Assembly: GCA_905233685.1 (NCBI GenBank)
Contig: CAJOEZ010000006.1
Location: forward strand, 1 to 64,000
DNA: 64,000 bases
Reading direction: 5' to 3'
Origin: an uncultured Bacteroidales bacterium
GTDB lineage: Bacteria > Bacteroidota > Bacteroidia > Bacteroidales > F082
Shown here: positions 1-9,814 of the stretch, piece by piece
How positions within the stretch are numbered: the stretch's first letter is position 1
How the letters are laid out: every line of letters begins with the position of its first letter
Made by a program: the position numbers and the translations under genes
The notes under the pieces: model-generated
Seen by the model: only the letters and a program-made list of their open reading frames with translations
What the model was told of the DNA's origin: nothing
The model's database searches: none

Positions 1-96
1 CTTGGCAGTGGCATAGGCTTCTGTATCTCCAATCCTTACTTGGGCTTGGAGTTGGAAGGCAAAAGACAGCAATGCTATGACGAGAAACTTTTTCAT
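1..96 (-). CDS. Secreted protein, N-terminal fragment
   Basis: This is the first 32 codons of a minus-strand gene that runs off the left edge. The start is the ATG read from 96. The visible residues are a typical signal peptide: a lysine pair, then a hydrophobic stretch ending in QLQAQ, followed by a short mature start (VRIGDTEAYA). It is probably exported through Sec. Too little is present to name a family. Confidence 0.6.
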   Translation of the reverse strand, partial: MKKFLVIALLSFAFQLQAQVRIGDTEAYATAK

Positions 97-156
97 GGTG
101 CGGTTGAATTTGACCGCAAAGATAGTGATTCTCAATGAAAATAGCAACAAAACAAG

Positions 157-1335
157 CTATTTTTTCACTTCTTGGTATGTTTCAAAAATCTGCTTCCCAA
201 TGTTTTGGGCGGCAAAACTCTTGATGGCATAGTCCCGAATGGCCTCGCGGTCGTATTCGTGGCAATGGTCGAGCAATTGGTTCATGCCTTGCAGCAAGGC
301 ATTTTCGTCGCCTTGTGGAATAAGGATGCCGCGCTCAGGCGAGAGGATTTCGGCGATGCCGCCCACGGCGGTGGAAAGGACGGGAACGCCGCTCGCAAAA
401 GCCTCAACGATGACGCAGGGCAGATTCTCGAAGTTGGAGAAGAGTACGAAAAAGTCGGCATTTTGGTAGGCTTCCGCGACTTCGGCAGAGGTCTTTTTGC
501 CATGGAAAATGACGCAATCCGAAAGGTTGTGGTCTTTCACAAATGTCTTAAATTCAGGGGCTTCGTAGTCGTGGATGACGTGGAGCTCGAAATCGTCGCG
601 TTGTTGGCGAAGTCGCTCAATAGTGCGCAAAATGCCGCTGAAGTTTTTGGCTTCGTCGCGCAAGGTGGAGATGTGAAGGATGTGCTTTTTCTGGCCGTGC
701 ATGTCATTCCTGCCGAGGCATGTGCGCCGATTGGAATCTATGCACGGCCTCAGCTTAAACATATCCGTATTCACCAAATTGTAAATCACGCGGAAACGAT
801 TATGAACCCCATGACCTTCCATACAATGCTGTAAGTCAAGGCTGACAGGCATGATAAGTTCGGCATTGTTGGCAATCTTGACGATTTTCCGCTTCAGTTT
901 CCCAACCAAAACATTTTGGTTCTGAGGCTGATAGATGGTCCAATGCTCAGTAAGGACGTATTTGTAGCCAAAAAGTTTTTTCCATAGCAAAGCCACTTGT
1001 CCGAGTGGGTAGGTGACATGCAAATGAATCAAGTCAGGCTCGAAGAAACGCTTTTTGATGTAGCTGAGGCCATATTGGTACATCCGCAGCATCTTCAACT
1101 TGCGCAGGGCATTGATCCTTGGCGGTCGGATGTAAATCTGCACATGAGTATGGCGCGCTCCCGCAATCTCCTTGACCTCGAAAGACTTCGTCATGTTCTT
1201 GCCGTCGCAGACAGAGAGAATGACAGAATGGCAATCCTCGGGCAGTGCGTCAATCATGCGGACGCAGAAGTTGCCCAAAGTGGGGTCGTCGGGGGTGGGG
1301 AACCAACTCAGAAGGTGCAGGATGTTCATATTCAT
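157..1335 (-). CDS. Glycosyltransferase family 4 protein
   Basis: A 392-residue GT-B fold glycosyltransferase, expected to transfer a nucleotide-activated sugar during capsule or O-antigen type polysaccharide synthesis on the cytoplasmic side of the inner membrane. The N-terminus (ILHLLSWFPTPDDPTLGNF) matches the acceptor-side domain of GT4 enzymes. The C-terminal half has the nucleotide-sugar signature around FSNFENLPCVIVEAFASG, with the two glutamates of the E-x7-E motif. Full length for the family. A second ATG lies two codons in (1329). It is the last of three co-directional genes with a methyltransferase and a flippase upstream, which supports an envelope polysaccharide role. Donor and acceptor sugars cannot be deduced. 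Confidence 0.88.
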   Translation of the reverse strand: MNMNILHLLSWFPTPDDPTLGNFCVRMIDALPEDCHSVILSVCDGKNMTKSFEVKEIAGARHTHVQIYIRPPRINALRKLKMLRMYQYGLSYIKKRFFEPDLIHLHVTYPLGQVALLWKKLFGYKYVLTEHWTIYQPQNQNVLVGKLKRKIVKIANNAELIMPVSLDLQHCMEGHGVHNRFRVIYNLVNTDMFKLRPCIDSNRRTCLGRNDMHGQKKHILHISTLRDEAKNFSGILRTIERLRQQRDDFELHVIHDYEAPEFKTFVKDHNLSDCVIFHGKKTSAEVAEAYQNADFFVLFSNFENLPCVIVEAFASGVPVLSTAVGGIAEILSPERGILIPQGDENALLQGMNQLLDHCHEYDREAIRDYAIKSFAAQNIGKQIFETYQEVKK

Positions 1336-1343
1336 TTATTCGT

Positions 1344-1368
1344 AGGGGCAGGCTCGTATGTCTGCCCT
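1344..1368. repeat. REP-like intergenic hairpin
   Basis: A short inverted repeat with arms GGGCAG (1346-1351) and CTGCCC (1362-1367) sits between the glycosyltransferase and methyltransferase genes. It resembles small dispersed palindromes elsewhere in this window and could act as an mRNA-stabilising or weak terminator hairpin. Confidence 0.5.
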
Positions 1369-2181
1369 TTAATTATTCAATCTATGCGTTTTAATATTGA
1401 TTTCAAAATATTTATGCGGCGTTTCGTATGGCACGAGTTTGTGGGTGGGGAAGTCCTCGGGCAGATAGACGGCGCACAAGGTGTTGGAAACGTGGTAGAT
1501 ATGCTTGCGTTTTTCGGCGGGTGCACCGTCCAAGATGGCTCCCATCACATCCCAGCGGATGGTCTCGGGGTCGAGGGTGTAATCGTGCCAAACGATGATG
1601 CTGCGGTCGCCTTTCAGCAACTTAAAGGCGGTTTCGGTGTCCTTTCTCACGCTCTCGTAATGGTGGTCGCCGTCCACGAAAACCATGTCGTATTGGCCGA
1701 AATGGGGCGCAAAGTCAAAGGTCTGGGAGTCGCCGTAGAGTTGCTCGACATTATTCAAATTTTTGCTGAAAAAACTGTGTAAGTCGGCATATAACGGGTT
1801 GTCGGTCAGTTTGATAATGTCCTCTTTCGGAAGGTTGAAGGTGACGCAATGCTCAGCCACCTCGGCCAAATTGGCCACACTCTCGCCGCGCCATGTGCCG
1901 ATTTCAAAGTAGTCCTTCACCGCATAGCGTTTGGTCAAGGCCCGCAGCAAAGCAATGTCAATGGGCATGGTGGCACCCGAAAGGTAGGCGTAGGGTTTGG
2001 CAACTTCCTCAAAATCAGGGAAAAATTCGTTGATTTCGATGACGGGCAGACCATCTTTGAGGCCGTATTTTTGGATGACCTCCTCCTTGTTGCTGCCTTC
2101 ATCTTGCAGGACAAGGTTGAGCAGGTAAGGATGGCGGATGATGCGCCCGATGGCTTTGGTGAGTTTATTCAGTTTGTTCAT
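1369..2181 (-). CDS. Class I SAM-dependent methyltransferase
   Basis: 270 residues. A Rossmann-type SAM-binding region starts at the motif FEIGTWRGESVANLAE, and the second half of the fold shows FVDGDHHYESVRKD followed by IIVWHDY, the pattern of the Methyltransf_24 type (O-methyltransferase of sugars or small molecules). The ATG at 2181 is chosen because the longer frame would start with TTG. Its start overlaps the 3' end of the flippase gene by 17 bp, so the two are translationally linked. Given the glycosyltransferase downstream and flippase upstream, it probably decorates a surface polysaccharide or its precursor. The substrate is unknown. Confidence 0.8.
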   Translation of the reverse strand: MNKLNKLTKAIGRIIRHPYLLNLVLQDEGSNKEEVIQKYGLKDGLPVIEINEFFPDFEEVAKPYAYLSGATMPIDIALLRALTKRYAVKDYFEIGTWRGESVANLAEVAEHCVTFNLPKEDIIKLTDNPLYADLHSFFSKNLNNVEQLYGDSQTFDFAPHFGQYDMVFVDGDHHYESVRKDTETAFKLLKGDRSIIVWHDYTLDPETIRWDVMGAILDGAPAEKRKHIYHVSNTLCAVYLPEDFPTHKLVPYETPHKYFEINIKTHRLNN

Positions 2182-3469
2182 TTTCAACAGGTTGTTTCAA
2201 GAATTGTTGTTTCAGTCCGGCGATGTAGTTCTGTATCTCGCTTTTGGTCAGGAGGAAATCGCGACCCTTGAAGCGCGACTCCTTGACGAAAAACACGAAC
2301 AAGAACACCGCATTGACCGTATAAGACACCGCCGAGGTGATAGCCGCGCCGGTGACGTCATACTTGGGAATCAGCGTGAAGCCGCAGACGAAGGTGGCTA
2401 CCAATCCGCAGAGGGCGGCGAAAGTGTTCATCTGATAACGTCCGATGCCCGAATAATAGTGTCCGAGGATGAGAAAAACGCAATAGAACAGGATGCCCGG
2501 TGCGAGGATGCGGATGAGATGAGCCATCTCGCCAAAGTCTGGGCCGAAGACAAAAGTGTAAACCGTTGGCGGCAGCAGGCACAGCACCAAAATGGCAGTA
2601 GCCGAGACGAGCAGGCAGATTTTGCTCAAATCCAAGGTGAGTTTTTGGGAATAACTGCGGTCGTCAGCATTGGCGATGCGGGCATATTGCACCAAGGCGA
2701 TGCTGTTGCTGATGATCCAGATGGCTTCGGCGAGTGAGACAGCGTTGGAAAACACGCCCACGCGCCCGACATTGATGTAACGCGCCAAAAGGTAGTAACT
2801 CAGTCGCAGGTTGAAGAACTGCACGAAGTGTCCGGTTTGGTTGAGGAAGCCGTATTTGAACAGGTCTTTCAGAACAGGCCCGTACGCTTTGTCTTTGTCG
2901 TTGCGCAGATTGGCGTATTCCTCGCGTAACATCCACACACCCAACAGGAAAGTGCCTCCGTATGCCGCGTAAAGCCCGATGACATAGCCATAGATGTCAG
3001 TTCTCTTCAACAAGATATAGTAGATAACTAGTGTCAAACTCAACAGTACGGGCTGGAGCAGGGTGTTGTAGTTGGCCTTCTTGATTTCCTCCTTGCCGAC
3101 CAAAAAGCGGAAGTTGATGTTGCTGAGTGAGGAAATGAACGACAAAATAGCCACATGTGCGACCAAATCAGGCGGCAGTTTCGGATAGAACAGCCAGATG
3201 GCGAAGCCCATCACCACGGCAATGAAGGCTGCCCAAACCATTGAAGCCACCAGAATCTTCTTGAACGAATGGCGTGGGGCGAGGTAGATGATACTCGCGC
3301 CGCAGACGATGTCGGAGAAGATGAGGATGAACGAAATGGTGGTTAGGAGTAGCGCTTGAGTGCCTTTGCCCGTGTCGCCCAGTGTCCGAGAGATGATAAT
3401 GGCAATGAGGAAGTTGAGCGCGGCGGCCAACATCTTCGTTCCGAAAGTATTTAGGATTTTTTTGAACAC
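2165..3469 (-). CDS. Polysaccharide flippase (Wzx/MATE-like)
   Basis: A multi-spanning membrane protein of about 434 residues with the N-terminal pattern of oligosaccharide flippases (LNTFGTK, then FLIAIIISRTLGDTGKG). It would move lipid-linked oligosaccharide across the inner membrane. An upstream ATG at 3568 is in frame, but a good minus-strand -7 box (TAATTTTG, 3497-3504) lies inside that extension. The GTG at 3469, about 20 nt after the expected transcription start and exactly at the family's usual N-terminus (FKKILNTFG), is therefore preferred. It heads a three-gene polysaccharide unit with the methyltransferase and GT4 enzyme. Confidence 0.75.
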   Translation of the reverse strand: MFKKILNTFGTKMLAAALNFLIAIIISRTLGDTGKGTQALLLTTISFILIFSDIVCGASIIYLAPRHSFKKILVASMVWAAFIAVVMGFAIWLFYPKLPPDLVAHVAILSFISSLSNINFRFLVGKEEIKKANYNTLLQPVLLSLTLVIYYILLKRTDIYGYVIGLYAAYGGTFLLGVWMLREEYANLRNDKDKAYGPVLKDLFKYGFLNQTGHFVQFFNLRLSYYLLARYINVGRVGVFSNAVSLAEAIWIISNSIALVQYARIANADDRSYSQKLTLDLSKICLLVSATAILVLCLLPPTVYTFVFGPDFGEMAHLIRILAPGILFYCVFLILGHYYSGIGRYQMNTFAALCGLVATFVCGFTLIPKYDVTGAAITSAVSYTVNAVFLFVFFVKESRFKGRDFLLTKSEIQNYIAGLKQQFLKQPVENEQTE

Positions 3470-3496
3470 GGGGCGACTAATATGTGTAATAAACGA

Positions 3497-3504
3497 CAAA
3501 ATTA
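3497..3504 (-). promoter_or_regulatory. -7 promoter box for the polysaccharide genes
   Basis: TAATTTTG on the minus strand fits the Bacteroidetes -7 consensus TAnnTTTG. It lies about 28 nt upstream of the GTG at 3469 and helps decide that start. No clear -33 TTG was seen. Confidence 0.45.
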
Positions 3505-3567
3505 CAACATTATTCGTTTTCAGCCGCTTTTTATGGCAAAAACTTCCATGACCATAAAACCAAGCCA

Positions 3568-3606
3568 CCCCCAGCGTCCCATTTTTTTCGGGGGCTGAGG
3601 GTGACC
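3568..3606 (-). terminator. Hairpin downstream of the C10 protease gene
   Basis: On the minus strand CACCCTCAGC pairs with GCTGGGGGTG (10 pairs, one G-T) around an A-rich loop, starting about 32 nt after the protease stop codon. It lacks a clear T tract, so it may be an mRNA-stabilising hairpin rather than an intrinsic terminator. Confidence 0.4.
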
Positions 3607-3638
3607 ACGTTGATGGTTTGCAACGGTGTGCTACAATG

Positions 3639-6600
3639 TCATTCCGCCACTACAAATCGCGAATACCCAATCTTGCCGTCGGTGTATTCCACTTTCAAGA
3701 TGTAAGTGCCTATGATAAAGCCGTTTGTGTTGATTGTGGTGTGACTGTCGTTCACTTCCTGGCTTGCCATTTGCACGCCCAACAAGTTAAACACGGCAAC
3801 CCGTTTCATATCTTCACCTTCAACAACAAGGCTCTCTTTGGCGGGATTCGGATAGACCTTCAGGTTCGCGTTGAGGTTTTCATCCACACCGACACCGCTG
3901 AACTGAACATAAATGGAATGGTTGCTGTTCACGCTGCGGAATGTGTAGGACTCCACAGGGCCAATGTCCACGCCGTCCACAATGACTCTTCCGACACGGC
4001 AACCGCTGTTGGGTATCATGGCGAAAGTCTTGTCTGCGCCAGGCTCGACAAACACATCCCCTTCGGGCGAAATGGTTCCATTACCACTGGCTGAGGCAGT
4101 GATGGTAAAGAACTGCCCTTGCGAGAACACCGCCACAAAGCTCCGGTTGCTATTCACCGTGAAGGAATAAGTGGGATTTGTGGAAACTATAACGCCGTTC
4201 TCCGTCCAATTCACAAAGGAATAGGTGGGATTGGCCGTGGCGGTCAAAGTGCATGTGGCACCTTCTTGGTATGTCCCAGTGCCTGACACCGAGCCTGCGG
4301 CGGCAGGCTCAACGCTTGCCGCAACCGTATAATGATTGATAATCCGCTCAAAATGAGCTGTGTAGACGGCATTGCTGGTAACTGTAAAGCTGAACGAAGG
4401 CTCCGTTGAGACTTGGCTTCCGTTCAAAGTCCATTTGACGAACTCATAGCCGACAGCGGCAATGGCATTGAGGGTGCAGGTGGTGCCCATCTCGTAGGTG
4501 CCGCTGCCCGAAATGGCACCGCCTTCAACGGGAGCAGCTATGGCAGTGATGGTGAAATGATTGGCATCTTGGGTGAAATGCGCCACAATCTCGACGTTGT
4601 CGTTCACGACGAAGCTGTAGCTTGGATCTGTCGAGACCACGAAGCTGCCCCTGGTCCAGTTTTCGAACACATAGCCCTCGTTAGGCATGGCCGTTAAAAC
4701 GCAGGTAGAGCCTGCGGGATAGATTCCCGCTCCCGAAACCGCTCCTCCTTGAGCTGGTTCGGCAACTGCTGTGATGGTGTATTCTTGGGGGATTTCACTA
4801 AAGTGTGCCACATAGCTGGCGTTGCTCGTCACCGTGAAACTGTAATCTGGATTCGTTGAAACCTGTGTGCCGTTCTTTGTCCATTTCTCAAATGAATAGC
4901 CGCTGTTGGGCGTAGCGTGCAGCGTGCAGGTGCTTCCCGAAGCATAGGTGCCATCCCCACTGACTGAGCCACCGTTAGCTGGTTCTGCGCTTGCCGTGAT
5001 GGTGTAATAGATGGTGCTAAGATCAAAGACCGCCACCAAATTACGGTTGCCGGTTACCGTGAAAGAGTAGGTGGGATTTGTTGAAACAGGAACGCCGTTT
5101 TCTAACCAATTCACAAATGTGTAGCCACTGTTAGGCCAAGCTTGTAAGGTACAAGTGCTCCCCGAGGCATAAGTACCTGTGCCAGTGACTGTTCCGCTGT
5201 TGCTGGGATTGACCGTGGCAGTGATGGTGTAGTTGGTCGTGCTTTGCTGAAAGTGCGCCACGTATGAAGCATCGCTAGCAACAGTAAAGCTGTAATTCGG
5301 ATTGGTAGAAACTTGCGAACCATCCTTTGTCCATTTCTCAAACGAATAACCACTATTCGGATAAGCATTTAAATAGCAAGTGCTGCCTTGGGCATAGGTG
5401 CCTTCGCCGCTTACCGTACCGCCGTAATCAGGGTTGGCAATGACAGTAATGTAATAATTTACACCCGTAGACGAGTAATACACACGCAGGTAGAACTGAT
5501 TATTGTCGTGAATCCAGCTGGCAGGAGCCGACTCGCAATCTAGGTCTTCGTAATGGGCATAAAGCTTGTAGTAATACCAAGTACCGTCAACGTTGGCCGT
5601 GTTGTCAGTATAACTAGTAGCATTGGCACCAAGCAGCTTGATTCTGATATACTCTGTGTCGTCAGTTCTTCTGAAGAGATAGTAGCCAGAAAGTCCGTCG
5701 GAGGGTTCCGGCCTTTCCCAAAGGAGTTTAATCTTGTTGTTACCCGTGTACTCATAGTCAAAGTTGCGTGGGGCATAACACTCGCCCGAAGAGGCGCACG
5801 ACTCGTTGGAGTAGTGGCCATTTTCGCCACCGTCGCTGAGGAAGCTCACGTAGTAGCAGTGGCCGCCCATAGCGACATTTTCGTCGACGAAGGAAGTGGC
5901 ATTGGGAATAAGACGATACATTAAATTGTCGCGGTACACCACATAGCCGTAACCTGAATCGTTGACGCCGTCCCATGAGACATTGATGTTACGGTTGTTT
6001 TCCGAGTCGACCATAGCGAAGAGATTGGAAGGCACTCCAGCACCAGGTTGTCCACCGCAACTGTTGTTAGTGGTGAAGAAAACACCTTCTGGCATGTCAG
6101 CAGAAGAGCCTGCATAGGTATAGACCGTACTATTTTGCGAATTCTTGATGGTGAAGGCCATAGTGAAGGATTCACCATTGGTTTGCGCCGTCCAGCCGAA
6201 AGAAACGTGACCCAGCGGAACGTCAATTGGAAAGGATTGGATGCTGGAGTTGGTGGTCGTCATTTGGGCAACTTCGGTGCCGGCGGAATTGTAAACATGG
6301 ATGGCACCACCACGGAATCCTTGGTAGGAAGCTTGTGTGACATTGATGATCCAGCCACATGTGGGACCGAAATTGACTTTATTCAGGTAGGCAATCTGAC
6401 CGTGGTTTCCGCCTCCACAAATGGCATACACCGTATAGTCAAAGGCATCAAAGCGTGGCACGCTGTTGTCGGCGATGGTCATGTTGGCACCAGGGGTCAC
6501 ATTATTTTCCGTATAGATGATTTCGCCGTTGCGGCACACAACAATCTGATCAATGGTGGTTAGGTTGCTGTTGTTCAGGGCCTTGGAAGGATTGGTCCAC

Positions 6601-7724
6601 GACACAGTTGCCGACAAACCATAGTTTGGGGCGGGCGTTACCGTGAGGTTGGTGGGTGCTTGGGCAGTGGAGTTGTAGACATAGGTGGGGACGAAGTTGA
6701 AAATAGCACCGTCACTGCTGTTGTAGTCGATGTTGTCGAAGTCGAAGTAGTTGTCTCCGCTGCCGCCCCAGCCCCAGTTGAAGTGGAACAAACCATTTTC
6801 GTCATAGCCGTCGCAAATGAAAGCGTGGCCACCTTGAGAACTTTGGCCGGAATAATATAGCGGCCAGCCCATGTCTAACGATTCCTTCATCATGTTGGCC
6901 CAGTTCTCATAGGTGTAGTTGTCTCTGCTTCTGGAAACGGCTTGGTTGGTGTAGCTGAAATACTGGTAGATTCTGCTCGGCACGTCCTGCGAATAAGCAC
7001 CGCTACCACCGATGGCATAGTGCATGTCAACGGCAATGCCGCAGTGGTATATTAACGTGGCCACGGCGTCAATTTGCACTTGGGGAGAGTTGGCGTTGAT
7101 GGAGTTGGGCATATTGTCCCAGTCGTAAGTGGTTTCGCCGAAGTTGGCGGTTAGCGGGCCAAAGCCGGAGTTGTAGTCTGTGTGACTGCCCGTGCCTTGC
7201 AATGGATGGTTCCAATACTTCATCATCTGACTCATGGCGGTGGCGACGCAACCAGCATCAACATGTCCACCAGGGCCACCAGGGGCCTCTGGGCAATAGT
7301 AGTTGTAAGGATAGTTCTTATCCCACTTGGTCTGCACGAGATAGAACTTTGTGCGATTGCCGTTGCGGGAAACCAGCTTACCAGTGATCATCACGTTCTG
7401 CCATTCAGCAGCGACTTTGGGCGTAGGCTCGCCCGTGAATTTGTCGCTACGGCTCTCAATCACCCTGTTGAGCATGTAGCCCAGGTTGGGGTTAATGTTT
7501 TGGGCATCGAAAATGCCTTCGTCGGAGTAGCCCAAAATGGGACGATAGAAGTCATCAGCTGACACCATGACATAACCTTCGTTGCCGACGTTGCGCGACT
7601 GGTCGAAATTGGCTTGGACAAACTGCTGTCCGACATACTTGGCCTGGCTCACGCCGACCGGGTTGGCTTGCGCCATCCCGATGCAAAGTGCCAACGCAAT
7701 CATACTTATCAGGTATCTTTTCAT
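3639..7724 (-). CDS. C10-family (streptopain-like) cysteine protease with InlB-type repeats and T9SS sorting domain
   Basis: 1361 residues, predicted to be secreted by the type IX system and surface-anchored or released. Order: signal peptide (1-20), Spi-like propeptide, and a C10 peptidase domain with catalytic Cys159 in DAGCVATAMSQ and His300 in QGGHAFICDGYDENG, followed by HFNWGWGG. Then come fibronectin-like segments and six full (plus one divergent) repeats of about 70 residues with the GYSFEKWTKDG...YSFTV pattern of the InlB-B/Listeria-Bacteroides repeat. A type A T9SS C-terminal domain (NLKVYPNPAKESLVV to the end) closes the protein. Both catalytic residues are present, so it is probably active. 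The repeats may mediate adhesion or act as a stalk. PorU/PorV/GldJ encoded 6-15 kb away would handle its export. Confidence 0.92.
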   Translation of the reverse strand: MKRYLISMIALALCIGMAQANPVGVSQAKYVGQQFVQANFDQSRNVGNEGYVMVSADDFYRPILGYSDEGIFDAQNINPNLGYMLNRVIESRSDKFTGEPTPKVAAEWQNVMITGKLVSRNGNRTKFYLVQTKWDKNYPYNYYCPEAPGGPGGHVDAGCVATAMSQMMKYWNHPLQGTGSHTDYNSGFGPLTANFGETTYDWDNMPNSINANSPQVQIDAVATLIYHCGIAVDMHYAIGGSGAYSQDVPSRIYQYFSYTNQAVSRSRDNYTYENWANMMKESLDMGWPLYYSGQSSQGGHAFICDGYDENGLFHFNWGWGGSGDNYFDFDNIDYNSSDGAIFNFVPTYVYNSTAQAPTNLTVTPAPNYGLSATVSWTNPSKALNNSNLTTIDQIVVCRNGEIIYTENNVTPGANMTIADNSVPRFDAFDYTVYAICGGGNHGQIAYLNKVNFGPTCGWIINVTQASYQGFRGGAIHVYNSAGTEVAQMTTTNSSIQSFPIDVPLGHVSFGWTAQTNGESFTMAFTIKNSQNSTVYTYAGSSADMPEGVFFTTNNSCGGQPGAGVPSNLFAMVDSENNRNINVSWDGVNDSGYGYVVYRDNLMYRLIPNATSFVDENVAMGGHCYYVSFLSDGGENGHYSNESCASSGECYAPRNFDYEYTGNNKIKLLWERPEPSDGLSGYYLFRRTDDTEYIRIKLLGANATSYTDNTANVDGTWYYYKLYAHYEDLDCESAPASWIHDNNQFYLRVYYSSTGVNYYITVIANPDYGGTVSGEGTYAQGSTCYLNAYPNSGYSFEKWTKDGSQVSTNPNYSFTVASDASYVAHFQQSTTNYTITATVNPSNSGTVTGTGTYASGSTCTLQAWPNSGYTFVNWLENGVPVSTNPTYSFTVTGNRNLVAVFDLSTIYYTITASAEPANGGSVSGDGTYASGSTCTLHATPNSGYSFEKWTKNGTQVSTNPDYSFTVTSNASYVAHFSEIPQEYTITAVAEPAQGGAVSGAGIYPAGSTCVLTAMPNEGYVFENWTRGSFVVSTDPSYSFVVNDNVEIVAHFTQDANHFTITAIAAPVEGGAISGSGTYEMGTTCTLNAIAAVGYEFVKWTLNGSQVSTEPSFSFTVTSNAVYTAHFERIINHYTVAASVEPAAAGSVSGTGTYQEGATCTLTATANPTYSFVNWTENGVIVSTNPTYSFTVNSNRSFVAVFSQGQFFTITASASGNGTISPEGDVFVEPGADKTFAMIPNSGCRVGRVIVDGVDIGPVESYTFRSVNSNHSIYVQFSGVGVDENLNANLKVYPNPAKESLVVEGEDMKRVAVFNLLGVQMASQEVNDSHTTINTNGFIIGTYILKVEYTDGKIGYSRFVVAE

Positions 7725-7789
7725 TTGTTTGTTGTTTAGTTATGTAAATCATATACTGCTAAAAGCATAGAGATAGCCGTCTTGTTTGG

Positions 7790-9814
7790 TTATTCCGTTT
7801 CACAAACCAACCGAACGCTTTGCCCATAATATCGGAAATCGTTCTGATAAGGGCTGAGTGAGGTGCCATTAAAGCTTAATAGGCAGGCGTATTGGTCATT
7901 GTAACAGGAAGACGACCAATAATAGCCACTTGCATCTGTACCGCTCACGGATGTCCCAGCTCGGCTGCCAGCAGCGGGCAAGAATACAGCCCCCGCCGTC
8001 TGCAAAGTGTTCCAAGCGGAAGCCGAAATCACGTTGCTGCTGAAGGATGCGGTGCCGTCATTGAAGTTGTGAAGCGTGTAGGTGGAGCTATTCCAATAGT
8101 CAGGCAGTAGGATCACGCCGTTTTTGCCCGCCACCTCGGCCTTGGCGAAGCGCATTCCTGTGGAAGTGGGTCGCGTGAGTAGCAGATAGGCCCATTCGTC
8201 CTTGGTCAGCGTGCGCCAAACGCGGGTTTGGTTGCCGCCGTTGCTGATGGCGTTCGCACCCCAGTCGGCCAAGCCTGTTTGGTCATACAAATTGTTAGAC
8301 TTGGAGCCATATGCATAGTAATCGCCATAAGATTGGCTTGTCGAATAGGGCTGGTAGCAGGTTGCGCCGTGGGCGAAATCGCTTGTGCCCCAGCCGAACA
8401 AGTCAATCCAGCCGCTATTGTATTGGCCAATGCTGTTGTTGGCGTTTCCAATGTAATCATACTGGTTCTCGGCAAAACGCCAAGTGCTGGTAGCAGCTTG
8501 ATACTGAAGATTGCCTTGCGAGAAATACACCTTTTGTGATGCACTTACAGAAAACTTCCCGTTGATGTGTCCGACAGGGGTGTTATTGCTCCCGCCTCCA
8601 CCATTTCCGCCTCCGTTTCCACCGCCATTTCCGTTACCGCTGGAACTAACCAGGGTCTCAACGAAACGAGTGGCGGCATTCTTCATCGCATCAAAGTCAG
8701 AACCTAAAGAAGTCGTGCAGTCTAATACCAACATAATCAAGGCACTGCTTCTGTTCTCTGTTATTTCACTCGAACTATCAGGAGTAAACTCCGAATCTTT
8801 TTGCCACACGGCACCTTGCTTTTTCCATAGTTGTAGATAATTGATTTCACTTTGCGAAATGGGGGTGTCATTGGACAGATTCAAGTTTTCAAACTCAAAC
8901 CAATGGAAAGTGCCAGTCTCGGTTTGGGAGACGGATGCCACAGAAGACGCGCCATCTTTGAATCCGTGATAGCTGATGTTTTCCAAGCGCCTTCCGTTAT
9001 TCGCTGTGCGCTTGTAGGTGGCTTGTATGTATTTGGTTGAGTTGTCTCCATTGGATGTGTTGTCGAACGTGAATCGAATCACCAATCCGTCATCAAGGCC
9101 TCCGGGCAATTTCAATTTCAGATTAACCGTAGTCGTTTGTGAATACAAGGTATTGGCGATAAACTCAAATTGTTGCAATGCCACAGACATGTTGTCTGCT
9201 TCAAACACGTTGTTTGGACTACTTGCGAGCATGTTGAGATTTGTCCGAAACTCTGCCAAATTGTTGAGCACATCGGTTCCTTTCAAACCAATTGTATAGG
9301 CTTGTACGAAGTGTCCGTATACTTTTTCGCTCATAATCATATTGTGCAAAGCGGCACGATAGTTTGATGTACTGCTATAACCTTCCGGGTTCATGATATC
9401 ATTGCTGGTGGACAAGTTGTCAAGGCCATCAGTAAAAGTCACCAAGGCCACCTGCGTCAAAGTGGGTGGTTCGAGATTGGCTTGAAGCTTTTTCAAGCCC
9501 GTGTAGTCCGCATAATACAAAGCTGTGCCATCAGCAGTATTCAAGCCGCCGATAAACGAGGTAAAGTTTTGTTTTGTGGAACTGTTCAACAGACTGATGT
9601 CCTTTTGGTACAGTTGCTCGTTGAACCCGATGATGCCGAGGTACATTCCTTCTACAGTGGGCGTGGAGCCACCACCGCCATTTCCGCCGCCGTTGTTTCC
9701 ACCTCCGCCCCCGTTATTCGGGTTGTTTGGTTCTTCGGGTTTCTTGCATCCAGCGGCACAAACGACCGCCACAATTAGCATTAGGGCTGCTAAGACTTTC
9801 GCAAATTTCTTCAT
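7790..9814 (-). CDS. Lipoprotein with vWA-like domain and FISUMP domain
   Basis: 674 residues. The signal peptide ends in a lipobox (VCAAGC, Cys23), so the protein should be lipid-anchored. A Gly/Asn-rich linker (about residues 35-50) precedes a von Willebrand factor A-like region (LTQVALVTFTDGLDNLS, later LIMLVLDCTTSLGSDF). A second Gly-rich linker follows. The C-terminal FISUMP-type domain has the conserved sequence landmarks VYFSQGNLQYQ, WRFAENQYDYIG, WIDLFGWGTS, WRTLTKDEWAYLL and ending SVRLVCE. The same domain recurs in the gene at 57343. The function is not known; surface display and ligand binding are inferences. The gene has an unusually long, potentially structured leader. Confidence 0.8.
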   Translation of the reverse strand: MKKFAKVLAALMLIVAVVCAAGCKKPEEPNNPNNGGGGGNNGGGNGGGGSTPTVEGMYLGIIGFNEQLYQKDISLLNSSTKQNFTSFIGGLNTADGTALYYADYTGLKKLQANLEPPTLTQVALVTFTDGLDNLSTSNDIMNPEGYSSTSNYRAALHNMIMSEKVYGHFVQAYTIGLKGTDVLNNLAEFRTNLNMLASSPNNVFEADNMSVALQQFEFIANTLYSQTTTVNLKLKLPGGLDDGLVIRFTFDNTSNGDNSTKYIQATYKRTANNGRRLENISYHGFKDGASSVASVSQTETGTFHWFEFENLNLSNDTPISQSEINYLQLWKKQGAVWQKDSEFTPDSSSEITENRSSALIMLVLDCTTSLGSDFDAMKNAATRFVETLVSSSGNGNGGGNGGGNGGGGSNNTPVGHINGKFSVSASQKVYFSQGNLQYQAATSTWRFAENQYDYIGNANNSIGQYNSGWIDLFGWGTSDFAHGATCYQPYSTSQSYGDYYAYGSKSNNLYDQTGLADWGANAISNGGNQTRVWRTLTKDEWAYLLLTRPTSTGMRFAKAEVAGKNGVILLPDYWNSSTYTLHNFNDGTASFSSNVISASAWNTLQTAGAVFLPAAGSRAGTSVSGTDASGYYWSSSCYNDQYACLLSFNGTSLSPYQNDFRYYGQSVRLVCETE